64,000 nt of DNA from DASZHJ01 sp035604335 (GTDB lineage: Bacteria; Pseudomonadota; Alphaproteobacteria; ATCC43930; CGMCC-115725). Shown one piece after another: positions 51,108 through 57,807 of this stretch (position 1 is the stretch's first letter; each line of letters begins with the position of its first letter). The translations under genes and the position numbers were made by a program. The DNA is taken from positions 36,120 through 100,119 of the forward strand of contig DATNIT010000313.1 in the NCBI GenBank assembly GCA_035604335.1. Direction: 5' to 3'. The notes below the pieces were generated by a model. It saw nothing but the letters and a program-made list of their open reading frames with translations. It did no database searches and was not told where the DNA came from.

Positions 51108-51716
51108 ATGCTCGATCTGCCCGATACAAAGCCCTTGCTTGAACGGCTGTTCCGGCCGCCGGCGCTCGGATTGAGCCTCCTCGGGATCCGACCCAATGCC
51201 CTCACGCTCGCAAGCCTAGCGGTCTCGACCCTAGTCGGCACGCTCGCGTTCGCTGTCCCGACGGCGACTTGGCCGCTCTTGATGATCCTTGCCGCCATGC
51301 TGACGCGGCTCGCCCTCAACCATATGGACGGCATCATCGCCCGCGAGCGCGGCATGAAGACGCCGCTGGGCGGCTTGCTCAATGAGATGGCGACGCCCGT
51401 GGAAGATATGGCGCTCTACCTGCCGCTGGCCGCCCGATCTGAGATGCCCGCGGCATTGATCGTGTGCGTCGTCATGTCGTGCGCGCTGGTCGAGGTCGCG
51501 GGCCTCGCGTCTCTCGCGATCGGAGGCGCGCGCCGTTTCGACGGGCCTATGAGCAAGGTCGTGCGAGGTGTGTTCTTCGGCATGCTCGTCATCGCTGTCG
51601 TGTTGAGACTTGCGCCGGCGTCGTGGGCGCCCTCGGCGCTTGTCCTCGCTCTTATTCTGCTCGCCGTGACGGCGGGCAATCGCCTGAGGCGCGCCGTTGA
51701 GGAGATACGGCCATGA
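51108..51716 (+). CDS. CDP-alcohol phosphatidyltransferase-like membrane protein, degenerate motif
   Basis: A 202-aa protein with five or six spans and the core of the CDP-alcohol phosphatidyltransferase motif, DGIIAR at residues 74-79 and Gly88 in the right place. The family pattern DxxDG-x2-AR-x8-G-x3-D-x3-D is only partly kept: the first Asp is Asn71, the third Asn92, and the fourth Thr96, leaving Asp74 alone. Either nearby acids (Glu93, Glu99, Asp100) stand in or the chemistry is changed. Normal enzymes join an alcohol to a phosphatidyl group from CDP-diacylglycerol, which the next gene product would make. It overlaps that gene as ATGA. Confidence 0.75.
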   Translation: MLDLPDTKPLLERLFRPPALGLSLLGIRPNALTLASLAVSTLVGTLAFAVPTATWPLLMILAAMLTRLALNHMDGIIARERGMKTPLGGLLNEMATPVEDMALYLPLAARSEMPAALIVCVVMSCALVEVAGLASLAIGGARRFDGPMSKVVRGVFFGMLVIAVVLRLAPASWAPSALVLALILLAVTAGNRLRRAVEEIRP

Positions 51717-52678
51717 CGATTGGCGCTCTCTCACCCTCTCTCGTATTCGTGCTGACGGGCGTCTTCGCTCTCCTTCTGATCGCGACCTCGACCGTGGGCG
51801 TCGCCGTCGCCGCGACCCGCGTGTTCGGTGGCCCGACTTGGATCCTCGCATCACCCATCCTACCGGAATTGAGAGCTCGGCTGCGCTCCTGGTGGATCAT
51901 GGCCGCGAGCTTCAGCGTCTGCCTGCTCCTCGGGCGCGCGGCGTCGCTCGCTTTCCTGGCGCTCGTGAGCTTCCTGGTCCTGCGCGAATATCTGAGCGTG
52001 ACGCCTTTCCACGCCAGCGATCGCATGGGCTTGTTCGTGGCCTACGCCATGATCCCGCTGCAATACGGCTGGATCGCGCGAGGCCACGCCGAAGCCGCGG
52101 CCATGGTGCCGATAGCGACATTGGCGGCGCTCGGCGCGATCGTAGCGATGCGCGGCGCCGCGCGGGATTTCCTGCGGAGTTCCGCCCTCGTGATTTGGGG
52201 CGTCCTGGTCGCGATCGTCGCGCTCGGGCATCTGGCGTTGATCGTCTCGATGCCCGCATCGCTCGGCTATATTGCGGGCGGACCTGGCTTGATGCTGTTC
52301 GTCGTCTTCGTGTGCCAGATCGGGGACGTCGCGCAATATATCGCCGGCAAGAGTTTGGGCCGCCGCCGCGCAGTGCCGGGGATCAGCCCCAACAAGACCG
52401 TCGCGGGCTACGCGGGCGGCCTCGCCGCGTCGGCGCTCGCCGCGGCGCTGCTCGGCCCCTACATTACGCCGATGAGTTGCGGCGAGAGCCTCGCCATCGG
52501 CGCCGCGCTTGGCCTCCTCGGTTGCCTCGGCGGGCTGACGATCTCGGCGGTGAAACGCGATCTGGGCGTCAAGGATATGGGCCAGCTTCTGCCGGGCCAT
52601 GGCGGCGCGCTCGACCGGGCCGACAGTCTCGTGTTCGCGGCACCATTCTTCTATCACTACCTCGCCCTTGCGCACTGA
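51713..52678 (+). CDS. phosphatidate cytidylyltransferase (CdsA-like)
   Basis: A 321-aa, about eight-span membrane enzyme that makes CDP-diacylglycerol from phosphatidic acid and CTP. The full family signature is seen near the C terminus: ISAVKRDLGVKDMGQLLPGH (about 280-299) followed by GGALDRADS, with the Lys, Asp and HGG residues in place. The N-terminal spans are longer than in E. coli CdsA, like the second, accessory CdsA copies seen beside PlsC and CDP-alcohol transferases. ATG 51713 overlaps the preceding stop by 4 bases. Confidence 0.92.
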   Translation: MTIGALSPSLVFVLTGVFALLLIATSTVGVAVAATRVFGGPTWILASPILPELRARLRSWWIMAASFSVCLLLGRAASLAFLALVSFLVLREYLSVTPFHASDRMGLFVAYAMIPLQYGWIARGHAEAAAMVPIATLAALGAIVAMRGAARDFLRSSALVIWGVLVAIVALGHLALIVSMPASLGYIAGGPGLMLFVVFVCQIGDVAQYIAGKSLGRRRAVPGISPNKTVAGYAGGLAASALAAALLGPYITPMSCGESLAIGAALGLLGCLGGLTISAVKRDLGVKDMGQLLPGHGGALDRADSLVFAAPFFYHYLALAH

Positions 52679-52688
52679 GGTGATGGCG

Positions 52689-53306
52689 ATGAGAGACCGC
52701 CTGCGCGAGTGGTGTCATCGCATCGTCGTGCGGCCCATGATCCGCGGGTTTTTCGGACTGCGCGTCACGCACGGCGAGCGGTTGCCCAGGACGGGTCCCG
52801 CGATCCTCGTCGCCAACCACAACAGTCATTTCGACACGCTCGCGCTCTTTGCGCTTTTCTCGCCGAGCGCGGCTGGATTGCTCCGCTCCGTGGCGGCGCA
52901 GGACTATTTCCGCTCGGGATCGCTCATAGGCTGGATCGCGCGCCGACTCCTGGGCGTCATCACCGTTGCACGCGCATGGCGACCGGCGGAGGGTGACCCG
53001 CTGGCAGGTTGCTCGGCGGCGCTCGCCTCCGGCGAGATCCTGATCCTCTACCCCGAAGGCACCCGCGGCACGCCAGGGCGCATGAGCGAGCTCAAGGCAG
53101 GCGTCGCTTATCTGGCGCGCCGGCATCCAACTGTGCCAGTCATTCCCATCACGTTGGACGGCGTGGACCGCGTCTTGCCGAAGGGTGCCATTATACCGCT
53201 GCCGTTGAGGGTCGCGGCGCACGTAGGTCGGCCGCGTCGTTGGGCGGGAGGCGACTACCGCGACTTCATGGCCGAGCTCCGCGCGGCGCTCGCCAGTGCG
53301 GTCTAA
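52689..53306 (+). CDS. 1-acylglycerol-3-phosphate acyltransferase family protein (PlsC-like)
   Basis: A 205-aa acyltransferase that would add an acyl chain to lysophosphatidic acid or a related acceptor at the inner membrane. Motif I VANHNSHFDTLAL (about 37-49, HX4D), motif III YPEGTRG (about 121-127) and motif IV VPVIPITLDG (about 146-155) are present. ATG 52689 has GAGGTG six bases upstream; ATG 52683 has none at a workable distance. It follows cdsA by 10 bases. With the two previous genes it could make phosphatidate, activate it and transfer it. Confidence 0.9.
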   Translation: MRDRLREWCHRIVVRPMIRGFFGLRVTHGERLPRTGPAILVANHNSHFDTLALFALFSPSAAGLLRSVAAQDYFRSGSLIGWIARRLLGVITVARAWRPAEGDPLAGCSAALASGEILILYPEGTRGTPGRMSELKAGVAYLARRHPTVPVIPITLDGVDRVLPKGAIIPLPLRVAAHVGRPRRWAGGDYRDFMAELRAALASAV

Positions 53307-53341
53307 CCGCGCATAGATACCGTCGCGGCAGACCATGGCGC

Positions 53342-54481
53342 CTAGCCGCCGACGCTGACGCCTACCAGCTTGCCGATACCGAAGGTGATGCCGGCGGCGA
53401 TGTAGCCGATCCCGAGCTGGCGGAGCGCCGAGAAAGCGGCGCCGCGGCCGGTGAAGACCGAGGTGGCGATGCCGATGACCGCGAGCGCCAATCCAGCGAG
53501 ACCGAGGCTCGCCACCACCGCCCTGAAGCCGCTCAGGAAGAAGAACGGCAGCACCGGGAAGATCGCGCCCACCGCGAACAGGCCGAAGGACGTGCCGGCG
53601 GCGACATATGGCGAGCCGCCGAGTTCCTCGGGGTCGAGGCCGAGCTCCTCGCGCACCAGGGTGTCGAGCGCGGATTTGCGATCCGAGAAGAGGCGCTTGG
53701 CAAGCGCGCGCGCCTCGTCCTGTCCGAGGCCCTTCGCTTGATAGATCAATGCCAGCTCCTCCTGCTCCTCCGCGGGATTCTGCTCGAGCTCCTCGGCCTC
53801 GGTCTTCACCTGGCTCTCGAAGAGCTCGCGGGAATTCGTGACGGAAAGCCACTCACCCATGGCCATGGAGGATGCGCCCGCCACCAGGCCTGCAAGCCCC
53901 GTGAGCAGGACCGTGCGCTCGGAAACCTCGGCGCCGATCACGCCCATGACCAGGCTCAGATTGGAGACCAACCCGTCGTTGGCGCCGAGCACCGCCGCGC
54001 GGAGCGCGTTGCCGCCGACGTTGCGGTGACGGCCCTCGAGCTTCGCGAGCGCAGGGCCGACGGCGCCTCCTTTGGGCCCGCTTTGCAGCACCGCTGCGAC
54101 CACCCGCGAGTGTGAGCGCTCTACTCCCGGAAGGCCGCCCGAGGCCGCCTCCGGCTGGGCGTCATAGCGGGAGACGTCGGCCCGCTCGAGGCTCGCCACC
54201 GTGGGGAGCACGAAGGTCGGCCCGAACCAGCGGGCGAGCCGGATCAGGAACCGCGTGCGCCAACCTGCTCGCAGCGCCGGCAGACGCGCCCCAACGCGCG
54301 CGAGCTCCTTGCGCCAGAACTCCGCGTGTGCCTCCTCCACGGCGGCAAGCCGGCGATAGACCTCGGCAAGCTGCGGATTCTCCTCGGCATCCGCGAGCGC
54401 ACGATAGAGTGCTGCGCTGTCGATCTCGCCTTGCAGGTTGGAGCGGTACCGGTCGCCGGTTTCCGTTTTGGTCTCGGTCAT
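53342..54481 (-). CDS. rubrerythrin-like / VIT1-CCC1 fusion metal transporter
   Basis: A 379-aa protein that joins a ferritin-like domain to a VIT/CCC1 iron or manganese transporter. The N-terminal half has ENPQLAEVYRRLAAVEEAHA (about 34-53) with the ExxH di-iron ligands. The C-terminal half has GGNALRAAVLGANDGLVSNL (about 155-174), then MAMGEWLSVTNSREL (about 206-220) and the late five-span region. Related MbfA proteins export iron and protect from peroxide. GGCGGAGCCTTC precedes ATG 54481. Convergent with the acyltransferase gene and divergent to the SDR gene. Confidence 0.9.
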   Translation of the reverse strand: MTETKTETGDRYRSNLQGEIDSAALYRALADAEENPQLAEVYRRLAAVEEAHAEFWRKELARVGARLPALRAGWRTRFLIRLARWFGPTFVLPTVASLERADVSRYDAQPEAASGGLPGVERSHSRVVAAVLQSGPKGGAVGPALAKLEGRHRNVGGNALRAAVLGANDGLVSNLSLVMGVIGAEVSERTVLLTGLAGLVAGASSMAMGEWLSVTNSRELFESQVKTEAEELEQNPAEEQEELALIYQAKGLGQDEARALAKRLFSDRKSALDTLVREELGLDPEELGGSPYVAAGTSFGLFAVGAIFPVLPFFFLSGFRAVVASLGLAGLALAVIGIATSVFTGRGAAFSALRQLGIGYIAAGITFGIGKLVGVSVGG

Positions 54482-54556
54482 GAAGGCTCCGCCGGATCGT
54501 TCACAAGAGTATAGCTCCCCCTTGCGGATGGGCCATTTCCCCGCGAGGATCGCGCC

Positions 54557-55315
54557 ATGAGACTGAAGAGCAAGGTTGCCGTCGTCACCGGCGGCATGAG
54601 CGGAATCGGCGCGGCCATCGCGGAGCGCTTCGCGGCGGAGGGCGCCGAGGTGGTCGCGGCGGACCTCGCCTGCGCTGACGCGGGCCTCGTCGGAACCGGC
54701 ACGCCACGGCTCTACCGACACAAGCTCGATGTCACCGACATCAACAGCATCGAGCGCGTGATGGCGGCCGTCCTCTCGCGGTTTCAGCGCGTCGACGTGC
54801 TCGTGAACTCCGCGGGCATCGCCGCCAACAAGCCGTTCCTGGATACGCCGGTCGAGCTGTTCGACCGCATCATCGCGGTGAACCTGCGCGGCATCTTCCT
54901 GATGAGCCAAGCCGTCGCGCGGACGATGATGGAGGGCGGCGGCAGCATCATTAACATCAGCTCGGTCTCCGGGCTCCGCGGCAATCTGGGGCGTGCCGCC
55001 TATGGCGCCTCCAAGGGCGGGCTCATCACCTTGAGCGAGGTGATGGCGGTAGAGCTGGCCGCGAGCAAGATCCGGGTCAACGTGATCGCACCCGGTCCGA
55101 TCCGGACTCCGCTCATCGAGGCCCTGACCACCCCTGCGGAGCAGACGATCTGGACCAAGCGGCTGCCGCTCGGCCGCTACGGCACCGCCGATGAGGTCGC
55201 CGCGGCAGCGCTCTTCCTCGCGAGCGATGAGGCCTCGTTCATCACAGGCCACGTCCTCGCCGTCGATGGCGGCTTCCTTGCGAGCGGCGTGATCGAGACG
55301 TCGCCGAAGAATTGA
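54557..55315 (+). CDS. short-chain dehydrogenase/reductase (SDR)
   Basis: A classical SDR of 252 aa. Cofactor loop VVTGGMSGIGAAIAERFA (about 9-26), NSAG (where NNAG is usual, about 88-91), catalytic Ser in INISSVSG (about 133-140) and YGASKGG with Tyr and Lys (about 152-158). An acidic residue after the second strand (VAADLA) favours NAD over NADP. The C terminus shows the usual ITGHVLAVDGGF. ATG 54557 starts 15 bases after an AAGGG-rich stretch. Substrate unknown. Confidence 0.92.
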   Translation: MRLKSKVAVVTGGMSGIGAAIAERFAAEGAEVVAADLACADAGLVGTGTPRLYRHKLDVTDINSIERVMAAVLSRFQRVDVLVNSAGIAANKPFLDTPVELFDRIIAVNLRGIFLMSQAVARTMMEGGGSIINISSVSGLRGNLGRAAYGASKGGLITLSEVMAVELAASKIRVNVIAPGPIRTPLIEALTTPAEQTIWTKRLPLGRYGTADEVAAAALFLASDEASFITGHVLAVDGGFLASGVIETSPKN

Positions 55316-55412
55316 CGCCGCCGCGCCCAAGATTCGCCGCAAAACTCGACGATCCTCCCGCCTGAGCTCGGCCGCGAGACGCGACCGGCCTCGATGAACA
55401 CGGGAGGGGTTG

Positions 55413-56009
55413 ATGCGCAGCTCGGCGAAAGCCGCCGTGTTGATGGCGGTGGTGTGCCTCGGCACCGCCGATACGCAAGCAGCGCCACTGCCGCGCCAGG
55501 TCGCCCAAGTGGTGGCGGGCGCCGTCGAGCAGACCGGCTACACGCGGCTCTACGATCCCGCCTATGTCCAGCTCGCCTATCCCGGCGGCGATCCCCCACC
55601 CGACCGCGGCGTGTGCTCCGACGTGGTCGTGAGAGCGTTCCGCCGCGCCGGCGTCGACCTGCAGAAGGAAGTTCACGAGGATATGGCGAGGCACTTCGGG
55701 GCATATCCCAAGCAGTGGCACTTGCGCGCGCCCGACCCGAACATCGATCACCGACGCGTGCCCAATCTCATGACCTACTTCGCGCGCATGGGGAAATCGC
55801 AGCCGATCACCAAGAAGCCCGAGGACTACGCGCCCGGCGACGTCGTCGCTTGGGACCTCGGCGGCGGCCTCTTGCACATCGGCGTGGTGAGCGGCACCCG
55901 CGCCGAGGACTCCCCCGACTACGAGATCGTGCACAACATCGGCGCGGGCGCGCGGCTCGAGGATGTCCTGTTCTCCTGGACGATCATCGGCCACTACCGA
56001 TATTTCTGA
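55413..56009 (+). CDS. DUF1287 exported protein
   Basis: A 198-aa DUF1287 protein with a signal peptide (MRSSAKAAVLMAVVCLGTAD). The family core includes GYTRLYDPAYVQLAYPGGD (about 42-60), RGVCSDVVVRAFRRAG with Cys (about 66-81), a PNLMTYFARMG block and GLLHIGVVSG with His (about 151-160). The Cys/His pair and overall order resemble NlpC/P60-like amidases, so a role in cell-wall peptides is possible. GGGAGGGGTTG precedes ATG 55413. Ends 4 bases before the opposing VOC gene. Confidence 0.86.
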   Translation: MRSSAKAAVLMAVVCLGTADTQAAPLPRQVAQVVAGAVEQTGYTRLYDPAYVQLAYPGGDPPPDRGVCSDVVVRAFRRAGVDLQKEVHEDMARHFGAYPKQWHLRAPDPNIDHRRVPNLMTYFARMGKSQPITKKPEDYAPGDVVAWDLGGGLLHIGVVSGTRAEDSPDYEIVHNIGAGARLEDVLFSWTIIGHYRYF

Positions 56010-56013
56010 CGCC

Positions 56014-56586
56014 CTACCGCTTCACCAGCGCCGGATTCATCAGCGTCGTGTCCTGACCGCGGACGGGGTCTGTGATCGCCTGCTCGAGGCTATGCGCCCA
56101 TTTCCACTCCGTCGACGGCCGCGAGCGGCCGTCGCTGCCGACTTGATCGAGACCCCAGTAGATCTCGAGCCGGTGCCCGTCGGGATCTCGGAACTCGACC
56201 GCGATCTGGCAGCCCGCGCGGCGGCGACCCTCGAAATCGACCTGTACCTTCTTCGCGCGAAGAAAGTCCCGGGCGCGGAGCACCTCGTCGAGGGTCCCCA
56301 CCTCGAAGGCCATGTGGTTGAGCTCCATGTTGGGCGATTGGCCCGGCATGATCTGGACGAGTGCCACGCCGTGATGATCGGCGTTGCAGCGCATGAACAC
56401 CATGCCGCCCGGAACCATGCCGTCGGGATACACGTCCGTGACCTGGAAACCCAGAATTTCCGTGTAGAAGCGCACGGAGCGCCGCATGTCGCTGACGTTG
56501 AGCACGACATGGCCGATCTTGTTGATGTGGAACGGCAGGCCCTGCGGACGCTTGAGCTGCTTGATTTCCTCGGGATCGAATGCCAT
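56014..56586 (-). CDS. VOC-family (glyoxalase/extradiol dioxygenase-like) protein
   Basis: A 190-aa metal enzyme of the vicinal oxygen chelate fold. Metal ligands seen: His in IGHVVLNVSD (about 24-33), His in NHMAFEVGTLDEV (about 89-101), Glu in HRLEIYWGLD (about 138-147). The first half RSVRFYTEILGFQVTDVYPD is typical. Glyoxalase I, catechol dioxygenase or hydrolase functions all fit. A 101-base gap separates it from galE behind it. Confidence 0.86.
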   Translation of the reverse strand: MAFDPEEIKQLKRPQGLPFHINKIGHVVLNVSDMRRSVRFYTEILGFQVTDVYPDGMVPGGMVFMRCNADHHGVALVQIMPGQSPNMELNHMAFEVGTLDEVLRARDFLRAKKVQVDFEGRRRAGCQIAVEFRDPDGHRLEIYWGLDQVGSDGRSRPSTEWKWAHSLEQAITDPVRGQDTTLMNPALVKR

Positions 56587-56687
56587 GGAGGCTCCCTCGT
56601 GCGGGCCATCGCTTTTCGCGACCGAACGCAGGGTAGCGGAGATTGCCGCTCGAAGTCAGCCCCGTACGAGCGAGTCGGGTCCCCGTA

Positions 56688-57668
56688 TCAGAGGGTTTGC
56701 CGGTCGTGCCAAGCCCATGCGGTCGCGAGGATCGTATCAAGCGAGGACAGCGCGGGCACCCAGCCCAGCGCCTCGCGCGCCCGGCTTGCCTCCGCGACGA
56801 GCACCGGCGGGTCGCCAGGACGGCGCGGCGCCTCTCGTTGGGGCACGTGCCGGCCGGTGACGCGCTCGGCGGCGGCGATCACCTCGCGAACGGAGTGACC
56901 GGCGCCGGTACCGAGATTCAGCTCGAGGCTCGCGCCACCGCGCAGGAGATGCTCGACCGCCCGCACGTGCGCCTCGGCCAGATCCTGGACGTGGATGTAA
57001 TCGCGGATCGCGGTGCCGTCGGGCGTGGGATAGTCGGTGCCGAAGATGTCGATCTGCGGCCGCCGGCCCAGCGCCGCCTGCAGCACCAGCGGGATCAGAT
57101 GCGTCTCCGGATCATGATCCTCGCCGATCTCGCCATTGGGATCGGCGCCCGCCGCGTTGAAATACCGCAGGGCCGCATGGGTGAAGCCGTGCGCCGCGCC
57201 GTACCAGTGCAGCATCCGCTCCACCATGAGCTTGCTCTCGCCGTAGGGATTGACCGGCCGCTGCGGCGCGCTCTCGGGGATCGGCACCCGGTCAGGATTG
57301 CCGTAGATCGCGGCCGTCGAGGAGAACACGATGTGGCGCACGCCCGCGCCGCGCATCGCCTCGAGGAGGCGCATGCTGTTGCCCACGTTGTTTCGGAAAT
57401 AGAGCTCGGGACTGGTCATGGATTCGCCGACGTAGGCGAAGGCCGCGAAGTGCATCACCGCGGCGACCTCGAAGCGCTTGATGGCGTCGGCAAGCCGCTC
57501 GATATCGGCGAGGTCCGCTTCCACGAAGGGACCCCAGCGCACGGCCTCGCGGTGGCCCCTGACAAGACTGTCATAGGCGACGGGCCGGTAGCCGGCTCGT
57601 GCCAGGCTCTTGCACGCGTGGCTGCCGATATAGCCGGCGCCGCCGGTCACCAAAACGGTCTGGTTCAC
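56688..57668 (-). CDS. galE: UDP-glucose 4-epimerase
   Basis: Interconverts UDP-glucose and UDP-galactose (or N-acetyl forms) with tightly bound NAD. The 326-aa extended SDR shows VTGGAGYIGSHACKSLARAG (about 6-25), HFAAFAYVGESM (about 74-85), SSTAAIYG with catalytic Ser/Thr, and NPYGESKLMVE with Tyr/Lys (about 145-155). ALRYFNAAGADPNGEIGEDH (about 173-192) is a strong GalE mark. ATG 57668 sits at the edge of the divergent region shared with the glycosyltransferase gene. It supplies sugar nucleotides for the surface polysaccharide locus (inference). Confidence 0.94.
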   Translation of the reverse strand: MNQTVLVTGGAGYIGSHACKSLARAGYRPVAYDSLVRGHREAVRWGPFVEADLADIERLADAIKRFEVAAVMHFAAFAYVGESMTSPELYFRNNVGNSMRLLEAMRGAGVRHIVFSSTAAIYGNPDRVPIPESAPQRPVNPYGESKLMVERMLHWYGAAHGFTHAALRYFNAAGADPNGEIGEDHDPETHLIPLVLQAALGRRPQIDIFGTDYPTPDGTAIRDYIHVQDLAEAHVRAVEHLLRGGASLELNLGTGAGHSVREVIAAAERVTGRHVPQREAPRRPGDPPVLVAEASRAREALGWVPALSSLDTILATAWAWHDRQTL

Positions 57669-57752
57669 GAACCGTCTCTAGGCTGAACGGAGTGACGGAG
57701 CAAGCGCTACCTCGACAGCTCAAGAATCGCTCCCTTTTTGTCCCAGGTTGCC

Positions 57753-57780
57753 TTGACGAGGGGCAAGGGTTGGCGAGAAT
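57753..57780 (+). promoter_or_regulatory. possible promoter of the glycosyltransferase operon
   Basis: TTGACG (57753-57758), 16-base spacer, GAGAAT (57775-57780; four of six). It is the only reasonable pair in the 139-base region between galE and the GT2-GT4 gene. Confidence 0.35.
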
Positions 57781-57807
57781 GCGGCTCGCCTACCGGCCAA
57801 AATATTC

